The notes beneath the pieces are model-generated. The model saw only the letters and a program-made list of their open reading frames with translations. It was not told where the DNA came from and did not search any database. This document shows positions 36,481-46,104 of a stretch of 64,000 nt of DNA, piece after piece (positions within the stretch are counted from its first letter, which is position 1; every line of letters starts with the position of its first letter). The DNA is taken from NCBI GenBank assembly GCA_000470535.1, contig CBRG010000167.1, positions 1 to 64,000 on the forward strand, in the 5' to 3' direction. A program made the position numbers and the translations under genes. This DNA comes from Streptomyces sp. AW19M42. GTDB taxonomy: Bacteria > Actinomycetota > Actinomycetes > Streptomycetales > Streptomycetaceae.

Positions 36481-36725
36481 GTTCACTCCGGTTCAGAGAG
36501 TTGTGTGAGTGGCGCCAACGACGTTCAGTTGGCGTGATCGACGCTACTCGCCAAGCTTCTTGTGTGAAGGGGCCGTTCACTCGACCGGATGGTATATGCC
36601 AGGCGGGTCTTCCCTTGCGAGGTGGCGGCGGTGTATTGTTCCGCCGCCCCACTCGTCACATCACTTCTTTTCTCTCATTCCGGACTTCGCGGGACGGCTG
36701 GTTCAAGCGCCCGCCCGGCCCGGAC

Positions 36726-37595
36726 TCAGGACGGGTTCAGCCGGGTGTAGCCCTTGGCGATCTCGTCGATGAAAATCCGGGTCTGCTCCACATTCAGGGC
36801 CTGCGCCCGCAAATGTTCGTACATGACGCTGTACCGCTGGACGTCGTTCGCCTTCTCCAGGTAGAGGTCGCTGGTGACTCCCTCGATGTAGACGACGCTG
36901 GAATCCGCGGCGTCCGGGAATTCCAGGATGGCGTACTGCCCGTTGATCCCGGGGTGGGCGCCCATCTCGAACGGCAGCACCTGGACGGTCACGTGCGGCA
37001 GGTGAGACAGCTCGACCAGCCGCTCCAACTGCTCGATCATCACCTGCTTGTCGCCGACCAGCCGGCGCAGCGCGGACTCGTCGATCACCGCCCACAGCCG
37101 CAGGGGGTGCTCGGGAGTGTTGATCCGGTCCTGGCGGCGCGAGCGGACGCTCACGCGCTTGTCGATATCGGTCTGCGGAGCCTCCGGCAACGCGCCCTTG
37201 ATCAGCGCCTCGGCGTACTGCCGGGTCTGCAGCAGGCCCGGGATCACCTGGGGTTCGTACACCCGCAGCGATTCGGCATCGGTCTCCAGGCCGATGTAGA
37301 CGCTGTACGGGATGTCACCGAAGGCATGCCACCAGCCCTGCTGGCGGGAGTCCTTGGCCATCTGCATGAGCGAGTCGACGACCCGGACGTCCTCGACCTC
37401 GTACACCCCGCAGAGGTCGCGGACATCGCGCTGGCTGATGGAACGGCGGCCGTTCTCCAGGCGGCTGATCTTCGACTGCGAGACCAGCAGCCGCTCGGCC
37501 ACCTCTTCTGCGGTCATGCCCTTGATCTCGCGCAGGCGGCGCAATTCCTGACCCAACCGGCGTCGTCTGACGGTGGGATTGACGTTGGACGGCAC
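36726..37595 (-). CDS. XRE-family regulator with DUF5753 domain
   Basis: A 289-residue regulator. HTH near residues 12-62 (MTAEEVAERLLVSQSKISRLENG), then the DUF5753 region (VIPGLLQTRQYAEALI, RQDRINTPEHPLRLWAVIDE). This is the common Streptomyces helix-turn-helix type that works with a DUF397 protein. A 245-base gap without a gene lies between it and the DUF397 gene, so separate promoters are possible. Confidence 0.92.
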   Translation of the reverse strand: MPSNVNPTVRRRRLGQELRRLREIKGMTAEEVAERLLVSQSKISRLENGRRSISQRDVRDLCGVYEVEDVRVVDSLMQMAKDSRQQGWWHAFGDIPYSVYIGLETDAESLRVYEPQVIPGLLQTRQYAEALIKGALPEAPQTDIDKRVSVRSRRQDRINTPEHPLRLWAVIDESALRRLVGDKQVMIEQLERLVELSHLPHVTVQVLPFEMGAHPGINGQYAILEFPDAADSSVVYIEGVTSDLYLEKANDVQRYSVMYEHLRAQALNVEQTRIFIDEIAKGYTRLNPS

Positions 37596-37786
37596 GGAAA
37601 CGGCACCTCCGGCTATGTAGCTGTGCGTATCTACTGCTCAGCAGATTGCCACCCTCGCCCCCGGCCGCGCTGGAAAACGCACACACGCAGCGGCGCGGGG
37701 CAGTCGGTGGTACCGGCTGCCCCGCGCTTGGTGCGGCTCCCGGACCGGGTCTTTGGGGGACGTCGGTGCGGCGGTATTCGGTTGTT

Positions 37787-37828
37787 GCCGTGCTGCCGTG
37801 CTGCCGTGATGCGGTGCTGCTGTGCGGG
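37787..37828. repeat. Short CTGCCGTG-type repeats
   Basis: About 40 bases of imperfect tandem units built on GCCGTGCT lie in the 257-base gap between the XRE and GPP34 genes. They look like slippage repeats; no function is inferred. Confidence 0.35.
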
Positions 37829-37852
37829 TGCTGCGTCGGCGCTCGTGCCGCC

Positions 37853-38575
37853 CTAGTGGGCCGCTGTGTGCGCCATGCTGTCGCGACGTGACTGCGACTG
37901 TGCTTGCGGTTGCAACGGAACACCGGCCGCCTGGTTGCGGCGCGGCTGTGCGACCGCCCCGTTCTGGACGTCCATGACGGCGTGCGCCACGAGACCGCCC
38001 ATCGGGTCGTGTCTGATCAGATCCCGGAGCCGGGAGCGCGAAGAGCGCCCCTCGTTCCCGGGGTACAGGTGCTTGCCGAGTCCGACCGCGTGGGCCAGTG
38101 CGGCGAGCGCCGCGGTCCGCGGGTCCGGCGGTACGCCGGTGCGGATCGCGCTGTCCAGCCGGGCCTTGATGTCCCGGCTGATTGCCGTGTCCGTCGCCTG
38201 GTAGCGAGTTGTCGGCAGCACTCCGCACATCTGGCCCGCCACGGCATGCACCATGCCGCACCGCTCCAGATGAGCGAGGTAGATCTGACGAAGCCCCAGT
38301 CGGGGTCCGCCTATCCAGTGGACGGCCCGAACCGGGCTGCCGCGTCGGCGCAGCAGTTCCAGTGCGGAGTCCAGAGTCGGATCTCCTGTCGGCCGTGGCA
38401 TCACCACGGCGATACGATCCCCGTCAGGGGCTATCCGTCCTGCCAGGGCCAGCTCTACTAGCTGGGCTCCGGCGAGGCCGAGGTCGAGCGACTGCGGCTG
38501 CGCTGTGGTACCCGTGGTCGGGTCCAGAGCGAGCAACAGAAGCTCCTCCGGAATTGTTCTGCGGCTCCTGCCCAT
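37853..38575 (-). CDS. GPP34 (GOLPH3/Vps74-like) family protein
   Basis: A 240-residue protein beginning IPEELLLLALDPTTG, then SLDLGLAGAQLVELALAGRI, the opening of the GPP34 fold, followed by helical repeats to about residue 205. Eukaryotic members bind phosphatidylinositol-4-phosphate at the Golgi; bacterial members are common in actinobacteria and of unknown role. The last 35 residues are Gln/Arg-rich and look disordered. The ATG at 38575 starts MGRSRRTIPEE. It is divergent from the carboxypeptidase gene. Confidence 0.9.
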   Translation of the reverse strand: MGRSRRTIPEELLLLALDPTTGTTAQPQSLDLGLAGAQLVELALAGRIAPDGDRIAVVMPRPTGDPTLDSALELLRRRGSPVRAVHWIGGPRLGLRQIYLAHLERCGMVHAVAGQMCGVLPTTRYQATDTAISRDIKARLDSAIRTGVPPDPRTAALAALAHAVGLGKHLYPGNEGRSSRSRLRDLIRHDPMGGLVAHAVMDVQNGAVAQPRRNQAAGVPLQPQAQSQSRRDSMAHTAAH

Positions 38576-38769
38576 CCATGCCTCCCCGCGTGGATGAGTG
38601 ACAGGGTGACCCCTCTCACATCTGTCTGTCGAGGGCGCCTGGGTGCTTTGTACTGGAACCAGTAGGTATGTCGTTCTCGTCTAGCAGCCCAGCCGAGGGT
38701 TCACACAGGACACTGGTAGATGGTTCGGACAGCGCGGGGATGTCCCCGTGCCGCATGGAGGAGGCATCG

Positions 38770-41193
38770 GTGGCGGGCGAGTCCCCCGACAAGTCGGAGC
38801 AGCGGAAGTCGTCGGGAACGGCTCGGAGCGAGCACGATCCGCGGCTTTCTGTGTTCCGCGACCCCGCCGCACCGGCGGAGTCCGGCGGCAGGACGGACAC
38901 GGCGACGGCCGTTTTCGGCACGCAGCGGTCCGAGTCGTCGGCCGACGATGAGCCCGTTGACGAGTCCACCGCGGTCGCGGCGGAGGCACCCGAAGGCCCT
39001 GAGGGCCCGGTGGAGGCCCCTGAGGCCGCTTCGCGCGCCCCGGAGGAGCCTGAGGGCCCCGCAGGGCCCGCGGAGGGCGACGAGCCCGCTGAGGCGGCCG
39101 GCGCGGCGGAGGTCGATGCGGCGGATCCGGTGGAGGAGCCGGAGAACGCGGCTGCCGAGCCCGAGGAGGGCGACGCGCGGCTGCGTGCGGCGGTTGTCGC
39201 CTGGGTGTCGACGGACGGCGACGCGCGGGACGGCGAGGCCGACGACGCCTCGGCCGACGAGGAGCCTGCTGCGGAAGCCGAGAAGCCCGACGAGGAGCAG
39301 TCCGAGGAGCCGGCCGGGCGCTCGGACGCGACCGCGGAGAGCGAAGCGCGTGTGCCCCGGACCCGCGAGGAGTCAGGGGAGGACCCCAGCTCAGAGCCCG
39401 ACGAGGAAGACGAGCCCGAAGCGAAGTCCGAAGCGAAGTCCGAAGCGAAGTCCGACGGGAAGTCGGACGCGGAGCCCGAAGCGAAGCCCGGCGCGGAGCC
39501 CGCATCCGACGCCGATGCCCCCGACTCCGACGAGCAGCCCGACTCCGACGCGAAGTCCGCCGCAGAGCCCGGCACCGACCAGGCGACCGCCGTCTTCAAG
39601 GCGCCCAAGCTGCCCCGCGTCGACCAGCCGACGACCACGCTGAAGATCAACCCGACGTCGGCCGGGAAGCCGAAGCCCGGGTCCGAGCCGGACTCCGCCC
39701 GGAAGCCCGAGCCCGAGTCCCCCGCGGAGCGGACCAGCAAGTTCGTACCGCTGCGCGCCGACGACGTACGGCAGGCCCCCGCGCCGCGCAGCCCCGAGGC
39801 GCCCGGCCCGGACCGGGCGGGGGCCACCCCCGCGTGGGGCGCCCGGCTGCCGGGCGACGCGTCGCTCGGTGGCGCCGAGCGGACCCGGCAGCAGCCGATG
39901 CCGCCCAGGCCGCCGCTCGACCTGCTGGCCGAGCTGACGAACACCCCGCCGCCGGTGGAGACCCCGGTCCGCACGGCCGTGCGGAGGGTCAAGATCTGGA
40001 CGCCTCTGGTCCTCCTGCTGCTGATCGCGTTTGCAATCGTGCAGATGGTGCGTCCGCTGCCCGATCCCGCGCTCGTGATGTCGGCGGAGTCGACGTACAC
40101 GTTCAAGGGCGCCGACCTGAAGCTCGACTGGCCCGCGCAGGGGCAGTCGGCGGTCAGCGTGGACGGTGTGGGTTCGCTCGGCTCCGCGGGAGCGCAGAAG
40201 CCGGCGCCGATCGCCAGCGTCGCCAAGATCATGACGGCGTACGTGATACTCAAGGGCCACCCCCTCGCCGCCAAGGAGCAGGGCGAGAAGATCACTGTTG
40301 ATCAGCAGGCCGAGGACGAGTCCAAGGCCGAGGACGAGTCCAAGGTGCCGATCAACAAGGGGCAGCAGTTCACGGAGAGGCAGATGCTGCAGCTCCTGAT
40401 GATCCCCTCGGGCAACAACGTGGCCCGGCTCCTCGCCCGATGGGACGCCTCGTCGGAGGCCGCCTTCGTCTCGAAGATGAACGACGCGGCCAAGAAGCTC
40501 GGCATGAGCCACAGCACGTACACGGATCCGAGCGGTCTGAAGAAGACGACCGTCTCCACCGCCGACGATCAGCTCAGGCTGGCCGCCGCCGTCATGAAGA
40601 ACGAGGTGTTCCAGGGGATCGTCGACACCCCGCAGGTCAAGGTCGACGGCATCGACACGACGATCTACAACAACAACACCATCCTGCTTGAGCCGGGTGT
40701 GAGCGGTATCAAGACCGGTTCCTCCACCCCGGCCGGCGGCAACCTGGTCTGGTCGGCCAACACCGTCGTGGACGGCAAGAAGCTGTGGATCTACGGCGCC
40801 GTCATGGGGCAGCAGGCGGGAACCGGCCAGCCGTACGACAGCCTGGTGATGTCGCTGTCCAACAGCCTCAAGCTGATCAAGGGTGCGCAGCAGGCCGTGA
40901 CCTCGGCCAAGGCGGTCCACAAGGGCGATGTCGTCGGGTATGTGGATGACGGGTTCGGCGGCCACACCCCGTTGGTCGCGACCGCGGACCTGAAGGCGAT
41001 GGGCTGGCAGGGACTCAAGGTGGATCTCTCCGTGACGGGGAACGGCAAGGAGATCTCGCGCACCATGAAGGCGGGCACCAAGGTCGGGATGGTGACGGTG
41101 GGAACGGGCAGCGGCCGGGTCAGCGCACCCGTCGCCCTTCAGCAGGATCTGACGGAACCGGGCTTCGGCCAGAAGCTGACCCGCATCAGCTGA
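38770..41193 (+). CDS. D-alanyl-D-alanine carboxypeptidase with long acidic cytoplasmic tail
   Basis: From the GTG at 38770, behind GGAGGAGG with ideal spacing, the product is 807 residues; the in-frame ATG at 38668 lacks such a site. Residues 1-400 are Glu/Ala/Pro/Lys-rich and unstructured, with a 12-bp tandem repeat coding EAKS and two copies of an ATAVF motif. One membrane helix follows (about 406-428), then an S11 penicillin-binding domain with SVAK (about 483), SGN (about 546) and KTG (about 648). The enzyme trims D-Ala from peptidoglycan stems outside the cell, while the tail faces the cytoplasm. S11 enzymes are normally 350-450 residues, so the tail is an unusual addition. Confidence 0.9.
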   Translation: MAGESPDKSEQRKSSGTARSEHDPRLSVFRDPAAPAESGGRTDTATAVFGTQRSESSADDEPVDESTAVAAEAPEGPEGPVEAPEAASRAPEEPEGPAGPAEGDEPAEAAGAAEVDAADPVEEPENAAAEPEEGDARLRAAVVAWVSTDGDARDGEADDASADEEPAAEAEKPDEEQSEEPAGRSDATAESEARVPRTREESGEDPSSEPDEEDEPEAKSEAKSEAKSDGKSDAEPEAKPGAEPASDADAPDSDEQPDSDAKSAAEPGTDQATAVFKAPKLPRVDQPTTTLKINPTSAGKPKPGSEPDSARKPEPESPAERTSKFVPLRADDVRQAPAPRSPEAPGPDRAGATPAWGARLPGDASLGGAERTRQQPMPPRPPLDLLAELTNTPPPVETPVRTAVRRVKIWTPLVLLLLIAFAIVQMVRPLPDPALVMSAESTYTFKGADLKLDWPAQGQSAVSVDGVGSLGSAGAQKPAPIASVAKIMTAYVILKGHPLAAKEQGEKITVDQQAEDESKAEDESKVPINKGQQFTERQMLQLLMIPSGNNVARLLARWDASSEAAFVSKMNDAAKKLGMSHSTYTDPSGLKKTTVSTADDQLRLAAAVMKNEVFQGIVDTPQVKVDGIDTTIYNNNTILLEPGVSGIKTGSSTPAGGNLVWSANTVVDGKKLWIYGAVMGQQAGTGQPYDSLVMSLSNSLKLIKGAQQAVTSAKAVHKGDVVGYVDDGFGGHTPLVATADLKAMGWQGLKVDLSVTGNGKEISRTMKAGTKVGMVTVGTGSGRVSAPVALQQDLTEPGFGQKLTRIS

Positions 41194-41237
41194 TCCGGCG
41201 GTCGGTGCGGTCGGTGCGGCCGTATCCCTGAAGGCGC

Positions 41238-41284
41238 GGCCCCCTGTGTTCACGTGGCACGGTTCACGTGGACCGCAGGGGGCC
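41238..41284 (+). terminator. Hairpin after the carboxypeptidase gene
   Basis: A 9-bp perfect stem (41238-41246 with 41276-41284) closes a long loop that itself holds two copies of TTCACGTGG. It lies 45 bases after the stop. The loop repeats are of unknown meaning. Confidence 0.5.
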
Positions 41285-41431
41285 GGAACCTTTCCGGCCG
41301 ACGTCAGAGGCTGCGTGCTAGCGTCCCAGGGGCAACGCGTGTATCCCGGAACGCGTTTTCCGGCAATGACACCCACGCTGTTAGCAGGCCGGCGGTTCCA
41401 CCGCGTCCGGGGAAGGACGGGGAGAGTCGCA

Positions 41432-43240
41432 GTGACCACTGCTGAGCCGACACGGGCGAAGAGCAGCGAGGGCCGGGTGCGGGGTCCGGGCGCGGAAACC
41501 GCACCGGAGGGCGTCGGCCGGTTCGACGGCTTCAAGCGGCGCTGCGTACGCCACCCGGTCCTCCTGACGACCGCGGTGGCCGCGGCGGTCCACATCCTCT
41601 GGTTCTTCTTCTTCGCGAACAGCGGCGGCGACATCGCGGCCCAGGACGCCTGGGCCGAGTTCGCCGGCCAGCACCCCGGGACCGCGTACAACCTGGCCTG
41701 GTACGGCGGGATGCACCCCGTCTCGTACAGCGTCGTGTCGCCGTATCTGATGTCGCTGCTCGGTGTCCGTACGACGATGATGATCGTCGGTACGGTCTCG
41801 TCGGCGCTGACCGCGCTGATCCTGGTCAGGGTGCGGGCCGTCCGTCATCCGATCGCCTGCTCGATGGCCGGGGTCTTCGCGTACCTGTGCAACGCGCTGT
41901 CGGGCCGGGTGACGTTCGGGCTCGGCATGATGTTCGCGCTCGGTGCGGTGGCGGCGGTGTTCTGCTGGCCGTACCGATGGCGGTACAGGCGTTGGGCGAA
42001 GGCGGCTGTCGCCGCGCCGCTCGCCGGGCTCGCGACCGCCGGCAGTCCGGTGGCCGGGCTCTTCCTCGGTGTGGTCGCAGCGGCCCTGTTCCTGAACAAG
42101 CGCCGCCCCGGTGCGTACGCGCTGGGGCTGGCACCGGTCGTGGTGGTGGCGCTCTCCGCGTGGCTGTTCCCGTTCTCCGGTACGCAGCCGATGTCGATCG
42201 CGACGCTCTCGGGGCCGTTCGTCTTCGCCGTCCTGATCTTCTTCCTCGTACCGAGCGACTGGAAGACGGTACGGACGGCGGCCGCGGTGTACGGCATCGG
42301 GACGCTGCTCACGTACGTCGTGGACTCGCAGATCGGCTCGAACGTGTCGCGGATGGCGATGCTGTTCGCCGGAGTGGTGCTGCTGGCCGCGCTGCCGTAC
42401 GTGCAGCCCCGCTCCCGGCGGTGGTACGCGCTGGTCCTCGCGTTCGCCGGGCTGAACTTCTGGATCGGGTTCAAGGGCGTGGACGACATAGTCCGCACCG
42501 CACCCGACGCGTCCTGGGCGCGGTCGCTGGCTCCGCTGGTCAACCAGCTCCAGACGGTCGGTGCCGAACGGGGCCGGGTCGAGGTGGTCCCGCCGAGCAG
42601 TCACCGGGAGGCGTCCGCGCTGGCTCCGGTGGTGAACCTGGCCCGCGGCTGGAACCGGCAGGCGGACATGGAGCGCAACCCGCTCTTCTACGACGACACC
42701 CTGAACTCCGTGAACTACCGGCAGTGGCTCGACCGCTGGGCCGTGCACTACGTGGTGCTGCCGCAGGGCGATCCCGACTCCAGCGGCGCGGTGCAGGAGA
42801 CGGAGCTGGTGAGCAAGGGACTGCCGTACCTGAAGCCGATCTGGTCCAACTCCAACTGGCGGCTCTACTCGGTGGACAGCCCGGTGCCGCTGGCCGATCC
42901 GCCCGCGACGGTGGACGAGGCCGGTGCGGGGGAGCTGACCATCCATGTGAAGAAGGCGGGCCGGGTGCTGATCCGCATCCCGTACTCGCGTTGGCTCGCC
43001 GTGCTCGACGAGGAGGGCCGCAGCGTGAAGCGGCCCCAGGAGACGGAGGGTTCCAAGCTGCGCGAGGACAAGGACATCCCCAGGGACTTCGTCAACGCGA
43101 ACGGCTGCCTGATCAAGCTGGACGAGGACCAGTACGGCGACGAGTGGACGGAACTGCTGGCACCGCGCGCCGGCGTGTACCGGCTGGGCGCGCCGTACCA
43201 GCTGTCGCCGGGGACGCCGTGCCCGGAAGAGCTGCGCTGA
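41432..43240 (+). CDS. Polytopic membrane protein (glycosyltransferase-C-like plan)
   Basis: A 602-residue protein from the GTG at 41432 (GGGGAGAG box). About ten membrane helices fill residues 40-350 and a soluble domain of about 250 residues follows, ending in a beta-rich region (ELTIHVKKAGRVLIRIPY). After the first helix, a large loop contains QDAWAEFAGQHPGTAYNLAWYGGMHP. The plan of helices with a big outer loop and a C-terminal outer domain resembles lipid-linked-sugar glycosyltransferases, but no catalytic motif is certain. It lies between cell-wall genes, which fits an envelope role. Confidence 0.6.
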   Translation: MTTAEPTRAKSSEGRVRGPGAETAPEGVGRFDGFKRRCVRHPVLLTTAVAAAVHILWFFFFANSGGDIAAQDAWAEFAGQHPGTAYNLAWYGGMHPVSYSVVSPYLMSLLGVRTTMMIVGTVSSALTALILVRVRAVRHPIACSMAGVFAYLCNALSGRVTFGLGMMFALGAVAAVFCWPYRWRYRRWAKAAVAAPLAGLATAGSPVAGLFLGVVAAALFLNKRRPGAYALGLAPVVVVALSAWLFPFSGTQPMSIATLSGPFVFAVLIFFLVPSDWKTVRTAAAVYGIGTLLTYVVDSQIGSNVSRMAMLFAGVVLLAALPYVQPRSRRWYALVLAFAGLNFWIGFKGVDDIVRTAPDASWARSLAPLVNQLQTVGAERGRVEVVPPSSHREASALAPVVNLARGWNRQADMERNPLFYDDTLNSVNYRQWLDRWAVHYVVLPQGDPDSSGAVQETELVSKGLPYLKPIWSNSNWRLYSVDSPVPLADPPATVDEAGAGELTIHVKKAGRVLIRIPYSRWLAVLDEEGRSVKRPQETEGSKLREDKDIPRDFVNANGCLIKLDEDQYGDEWTELLAPRAGVYRLGAPYQLSPGTPCPEELR

Positions 43241-43342
43241 CGGGAGCGGGCCAGGGAGCGGGCCAGGAAGCGGGCTCGCCCCAAGGCCGGGCTGGCTCCC
43301 GCGTGGTACGGACCGGCCGCGGCGGTACGTCGCAACGGTAAG

Positions 43343-43390
43343 CGGAAGGGCCGGTCCCCAGCGGTTGCCCGCCGGGGACCGGCCCTTCCG
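43343..43390. terminator. Strong bidirectional hairpin
   Basis: A perfect 17-bp stem (43343-43359 with 43374-43390) and 14-nt loop lie between the membrane-protein gene and the convergent amidase gene. Confidence 0.85.
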
Positions 43391-43434
43391 TCACCCGCCC
43401 GCGTGGTCAGGGCCTCAGCGTGACGGCCCCGGCA

Positions 43435-46104
43435 TCACGGCGCCAGCGTCTGGCCGAGGTGGGCCGCCGCCGGGGTGCCGAGGTTGGAGCGGCCGTAGTA
43501 GAGGGCGCTCTTGGGGGAGATGCCCGCGCTGCCGCTGTCCATCTGCAGGAAGACGCCGTCGCCGGCGTTCTCGCCGTCCGCGCCGATCGCCAGGTCCGCA
43601 CGGCCATAGCCGGACAGGTCCTGGAGGAGGACGGAGGATCCCAGCCGGTCACCGGACTCCGTGTCACCGGAGACGTCGGCCGTGTCCTGGCTGTAGGCGA
43701 TCGAGTCGGTACCGGAGATGCCGGTGGACGTGCCCTTGAAGACGATCACCGTGCCGGCGTCCACCTGGCTCACGCCGCCACGGGCGATGTCCTCGTTCGG
43801 GGCTCCGGCCAGGACGTCCGCGTACCCGTCGAGGTTGTAGTCGCCGACGGCGACGGAGGCGCCGAGGTCGTCGCCGGTCTCGCCGGTGCCCGGCACATTG
43901 GCGGAATCCTGCCCGAGAGTGATCGCTCCGGTCGCGGTGAGGCCGGTCGTCGTGCCCTTGAGCAGGGTGACCGTGCCACCCTTGGCGGTCGAACCCGACT
44001 CGGTCGTGCCCGGCTGGCCTACGATCAGGTCGTCGATGCCGTCGCCGGTGACGTCGCCGACGGCCAGGGAGCGGCCGCCCTTCGCGGAGAGGATCCCGAC
44101 GCGCTGCAGCCCGCTGGAGGAGCCCTTCAGCCACAGCACACGGGAAATGCCGCTGGGATCGCGGAAGTTGACGGCGGCGTCCGCGTATCCGTCCCGGTTG
44201 AAGTCGCCGGTGGCGACGGCCGCGTAGGAGACGGCCGCGGTGTACGCGGTGGTGTCCAGGTACCCCGACGTGGCCGCGCCGGTGCTGGAGTCGTACGACC
44301 ACCAGCGGCCGGGCTTGCCGGGTGCGACGGAGACGACGTCGGACTTGCCGTCCGCGTTGAAGTCACCGGTGGCGACGGAGGTGCCGACCTTCTCACCGGC
44401 GGCGCGGGTCTCGGTCGCGGTTCCGTACGACGTGCCGGTGGTGAGCGCGGGGCCGTACATCACGGAGATCAGGCCCGAGTCGGCGTGGCCGCTGGTGTCG
44501 TCCTCGCCGGGCGAGCCGATCACGAGGTCGCCGTATCCGTCACCGTTGACATCGCCGTACGCGTTGGACGCGCCGAAGAGGTCACCGGACTCGCTGCTGC
44601 CGGGGACGCCGGCGCTGTTCTGGTCGATGATCTTCCCGGCTGAGGCGACCGGTCCGTCGTCGCCGCCCGGGACGATCGTGAGCGAACCGGCGCTGCTGCC
44701 CGTCAGCGGAGTGCCCGCGACCAGGTCGGTCACGCCGTCACCGTTGAAGTCCGAGCGGGTGAGGGCATGCGAGATGCCGGGCGAGGCAGCGAGGGTGCGG
44801 ATCAGCGGCAGCTTGCCGTACAGGGCGTCGCCGGGGCACAGCGTGGAGTTGGTGTCGCGGTGGCCGAAGACCCGGGGCAGCGTGATCGAGGCGCCTTCGG
44901 CGACCTTGTTGCCGTCCTGGCCGAGCGGTGAACCGGACACCAGGGTCACGGTGGAGGTCGGGCTGATGCCGTACATGCCGAACTTCCAGGCGACGACCCG
45001 GGAAATGGCCTCCAGGCCGACCCGGGTCGGTTTCAGCGTCATCGTGTTGCCGATGTACGAGATGCCGACCGTGTTGGTGTTGAAGCCGACGTCGTGGGCG
45101 CCGGTCACCGGGAGGTCCATGCCGCCGCTGCGGCCCTCGAAGATCTGGCCGCAGCGGTCGACGACGAAGTTGTAGCCGATGTCGTAGTAACCGCGAGCGA
45201 AGTGCTCCTGCTGGATGGTGCGCATCCGGGCCATCGACTGGCTGCAGGGGACGCCGTTGTCCTGGTCGACGCCGGTGTGATGGATGACGGCGGCCTTGAT
45301 CTCCTGACCGTATTCGGGCGTGCCGTCGTAGTCCGTCGAGGCACCCCACTGGGTCTGGGTGATGATCGGCGGCTTGACGACGGTCGAGGGCAGGGGAGCC
45401 GGAGCGGTCGGCGACGGGGAGGCCGTCGCCGTCCCGCTGGGCGTGGCCGGGGCCGTCGGGGTCGCGGGGGCGGTGGGCGGAGGGGTGGTGTCCGCGGGTG
45501 TGGCCGCGTCGGTGACCGTGTCCGACGGGGCCGGCGTGACGTCTTCCGCGTACGTGACGGGCTTCGGGGCGCCCGTCGGGTCGGTGCCGGGATCGAGGAG
45601 TTTCACGTCCATGCCGGACGGGAGTGCGGAGGCGGAGCCGTCGGCGGCGACCACCCGCACCTCGACGCCGTCCGAGGGCCCGGTCCACACCGCGGAGGTG
45701 CCGCCGCGGGTGGCCGCGTCCTCGGCCTCCTTGCCGTCGGCGGAGAAGGGGTCGTCCGGCAGGGCCTGCCAGCCCGACCACTTACCGGTCCCGGCCCCCT
45801 TCGAACGTATCTGGGCCGTTCCCTTGAGCTTGGCGTCCGGGTCCGACCAGGTCAGCAGGGCGGCGCTGTACTCCTTGGTGTCCTGCTTCGGCAGCCCCTT
45901 GCGACCGGCACCCTGGCCGGCGAGCTGGACCGTACGCACGGCCGCGGCCCGCGCCTTGTGGTCGCCCGCCGTTGCGTTGTCGGCCGGACCGGCGACCGCG
46001 TAGGTCGCCGACCCCGCTCCGCTCAGGACGACGACGCCGACGGCCAGGAGCGCCCGTCTCCTCAGGCTCAGCGGTCTGTGCGTGTGCTTCTTGCGCGTGT
46101 TCAA
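43435..46104 (-). CDS. Secreted N-acetylmuramoyl-L-alanine amidase with FG-GAP repeats
   Basis: An 889-residue protein from the TTG at 46104 (an upstream TTG at 46149 would add 15 residues and bury the signal peptide). A signal peptide (RRRALLAVGVVVLSGAGS) is followed by about 200 Pro/Thr/Ala-rich residues, a PGRP/amidase_2 domain (about 245-435) and seven FG-GAP-type repeats to the end. Zinc ligands are visible in AAVIHHTG and in GHRDTNSTLCPGD. FG-GAP units show the DxNxDGxxD calcium loop (DFNGDGVTDL, DVNGDGYGDL, DFNRDGYADA). The amidase cuts the bond between MurNAc and the stem peptide; the propeller probably fixes it to a surface ligand. Confidence 0.92.
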   Translation of the reverse strand: MNTRKKHTHRPLSLRRRALLAVGVVVLSGAGSATYAVAGPADNATAGDHKARAAAVRTVQLAGQGAGRKGLPKQDTKEYSAALLTWSDPDAKLKGTAQIRSKGAGTGKWSGWQALPDDPFSADGKEAEDAATRGGTSAVWTGPSDGVEVRVVAADGSASALPSGMDVKLLDPGTDPTGAPKPVTYAEDVTPAPSDTVTDAATPADTTPPPTAPATPTAPATPSGTATASPSPTAPAPLPSTVVKPPIITQTQWGASTDYDGTPEYGQEIKAAVIHHTGVDQDNGVPCSQSMARMRTIQQEHFARGYYDIGYNFVVDRCGQIFEGRSGGMDLPVTGAHDVGFNTNTVGISYIGNTMTLKPTRVGLEAISRVVAWKFGMYGISPTSTVTLVSGSPLGQDGNKVAEGASITLPRVFGHRDTNSTLCPGDALYGKLPLIRTLAASPGISHALTRSDFNGDGVTDLVAGTPLTGSSAGSLTIVPGGDDGPVASAGKIIDQNSAGVPGSSESGDLFGASNAYGDVNGDGYGDLVIGSPGEDDTSGHADSGLISVMYGPALTTGTSYGTATETRAAGEKVGTSVATGDFNADGKSDVVSVAPGKPGRWWSYDSSTGAATSGYLDTTAYTAAVSYAAVATGDFNRDGYADAAVNFRDPSGISRVLWLKGSSSGLQRVGILSAKGGRSLAVGDVTGDGIDDLIVGQPGTTESGSTAKGGTVTLLKGTTTGLTATGAITLGQDSANVPGTGETGDDLGASVAVGDYNLDGYADVLAGAPNEDIARGGVSQVDAGTVIVFKGTSTGISGTDSIAYSQDTADVSGDTESGDRLGSSVLLQDLSGYGRADLAIGADGENAGDGVFLQMDSGSAGISPKSALYYGRSNLGTPAAAHLGQTLAP

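Noticed and set aside
37787-37828. CRISPR-like repetition
   Set aside because: Units are under 10 bp, imperfect and without spacers; simple slippage repeats.
39391-41691. Reverse open frame of 766 codons opposite the carboxypeptidase
   Set aside because: Arg/Leu-rich shadow produced by the repetitive Glu/Ala codons on the other strand.
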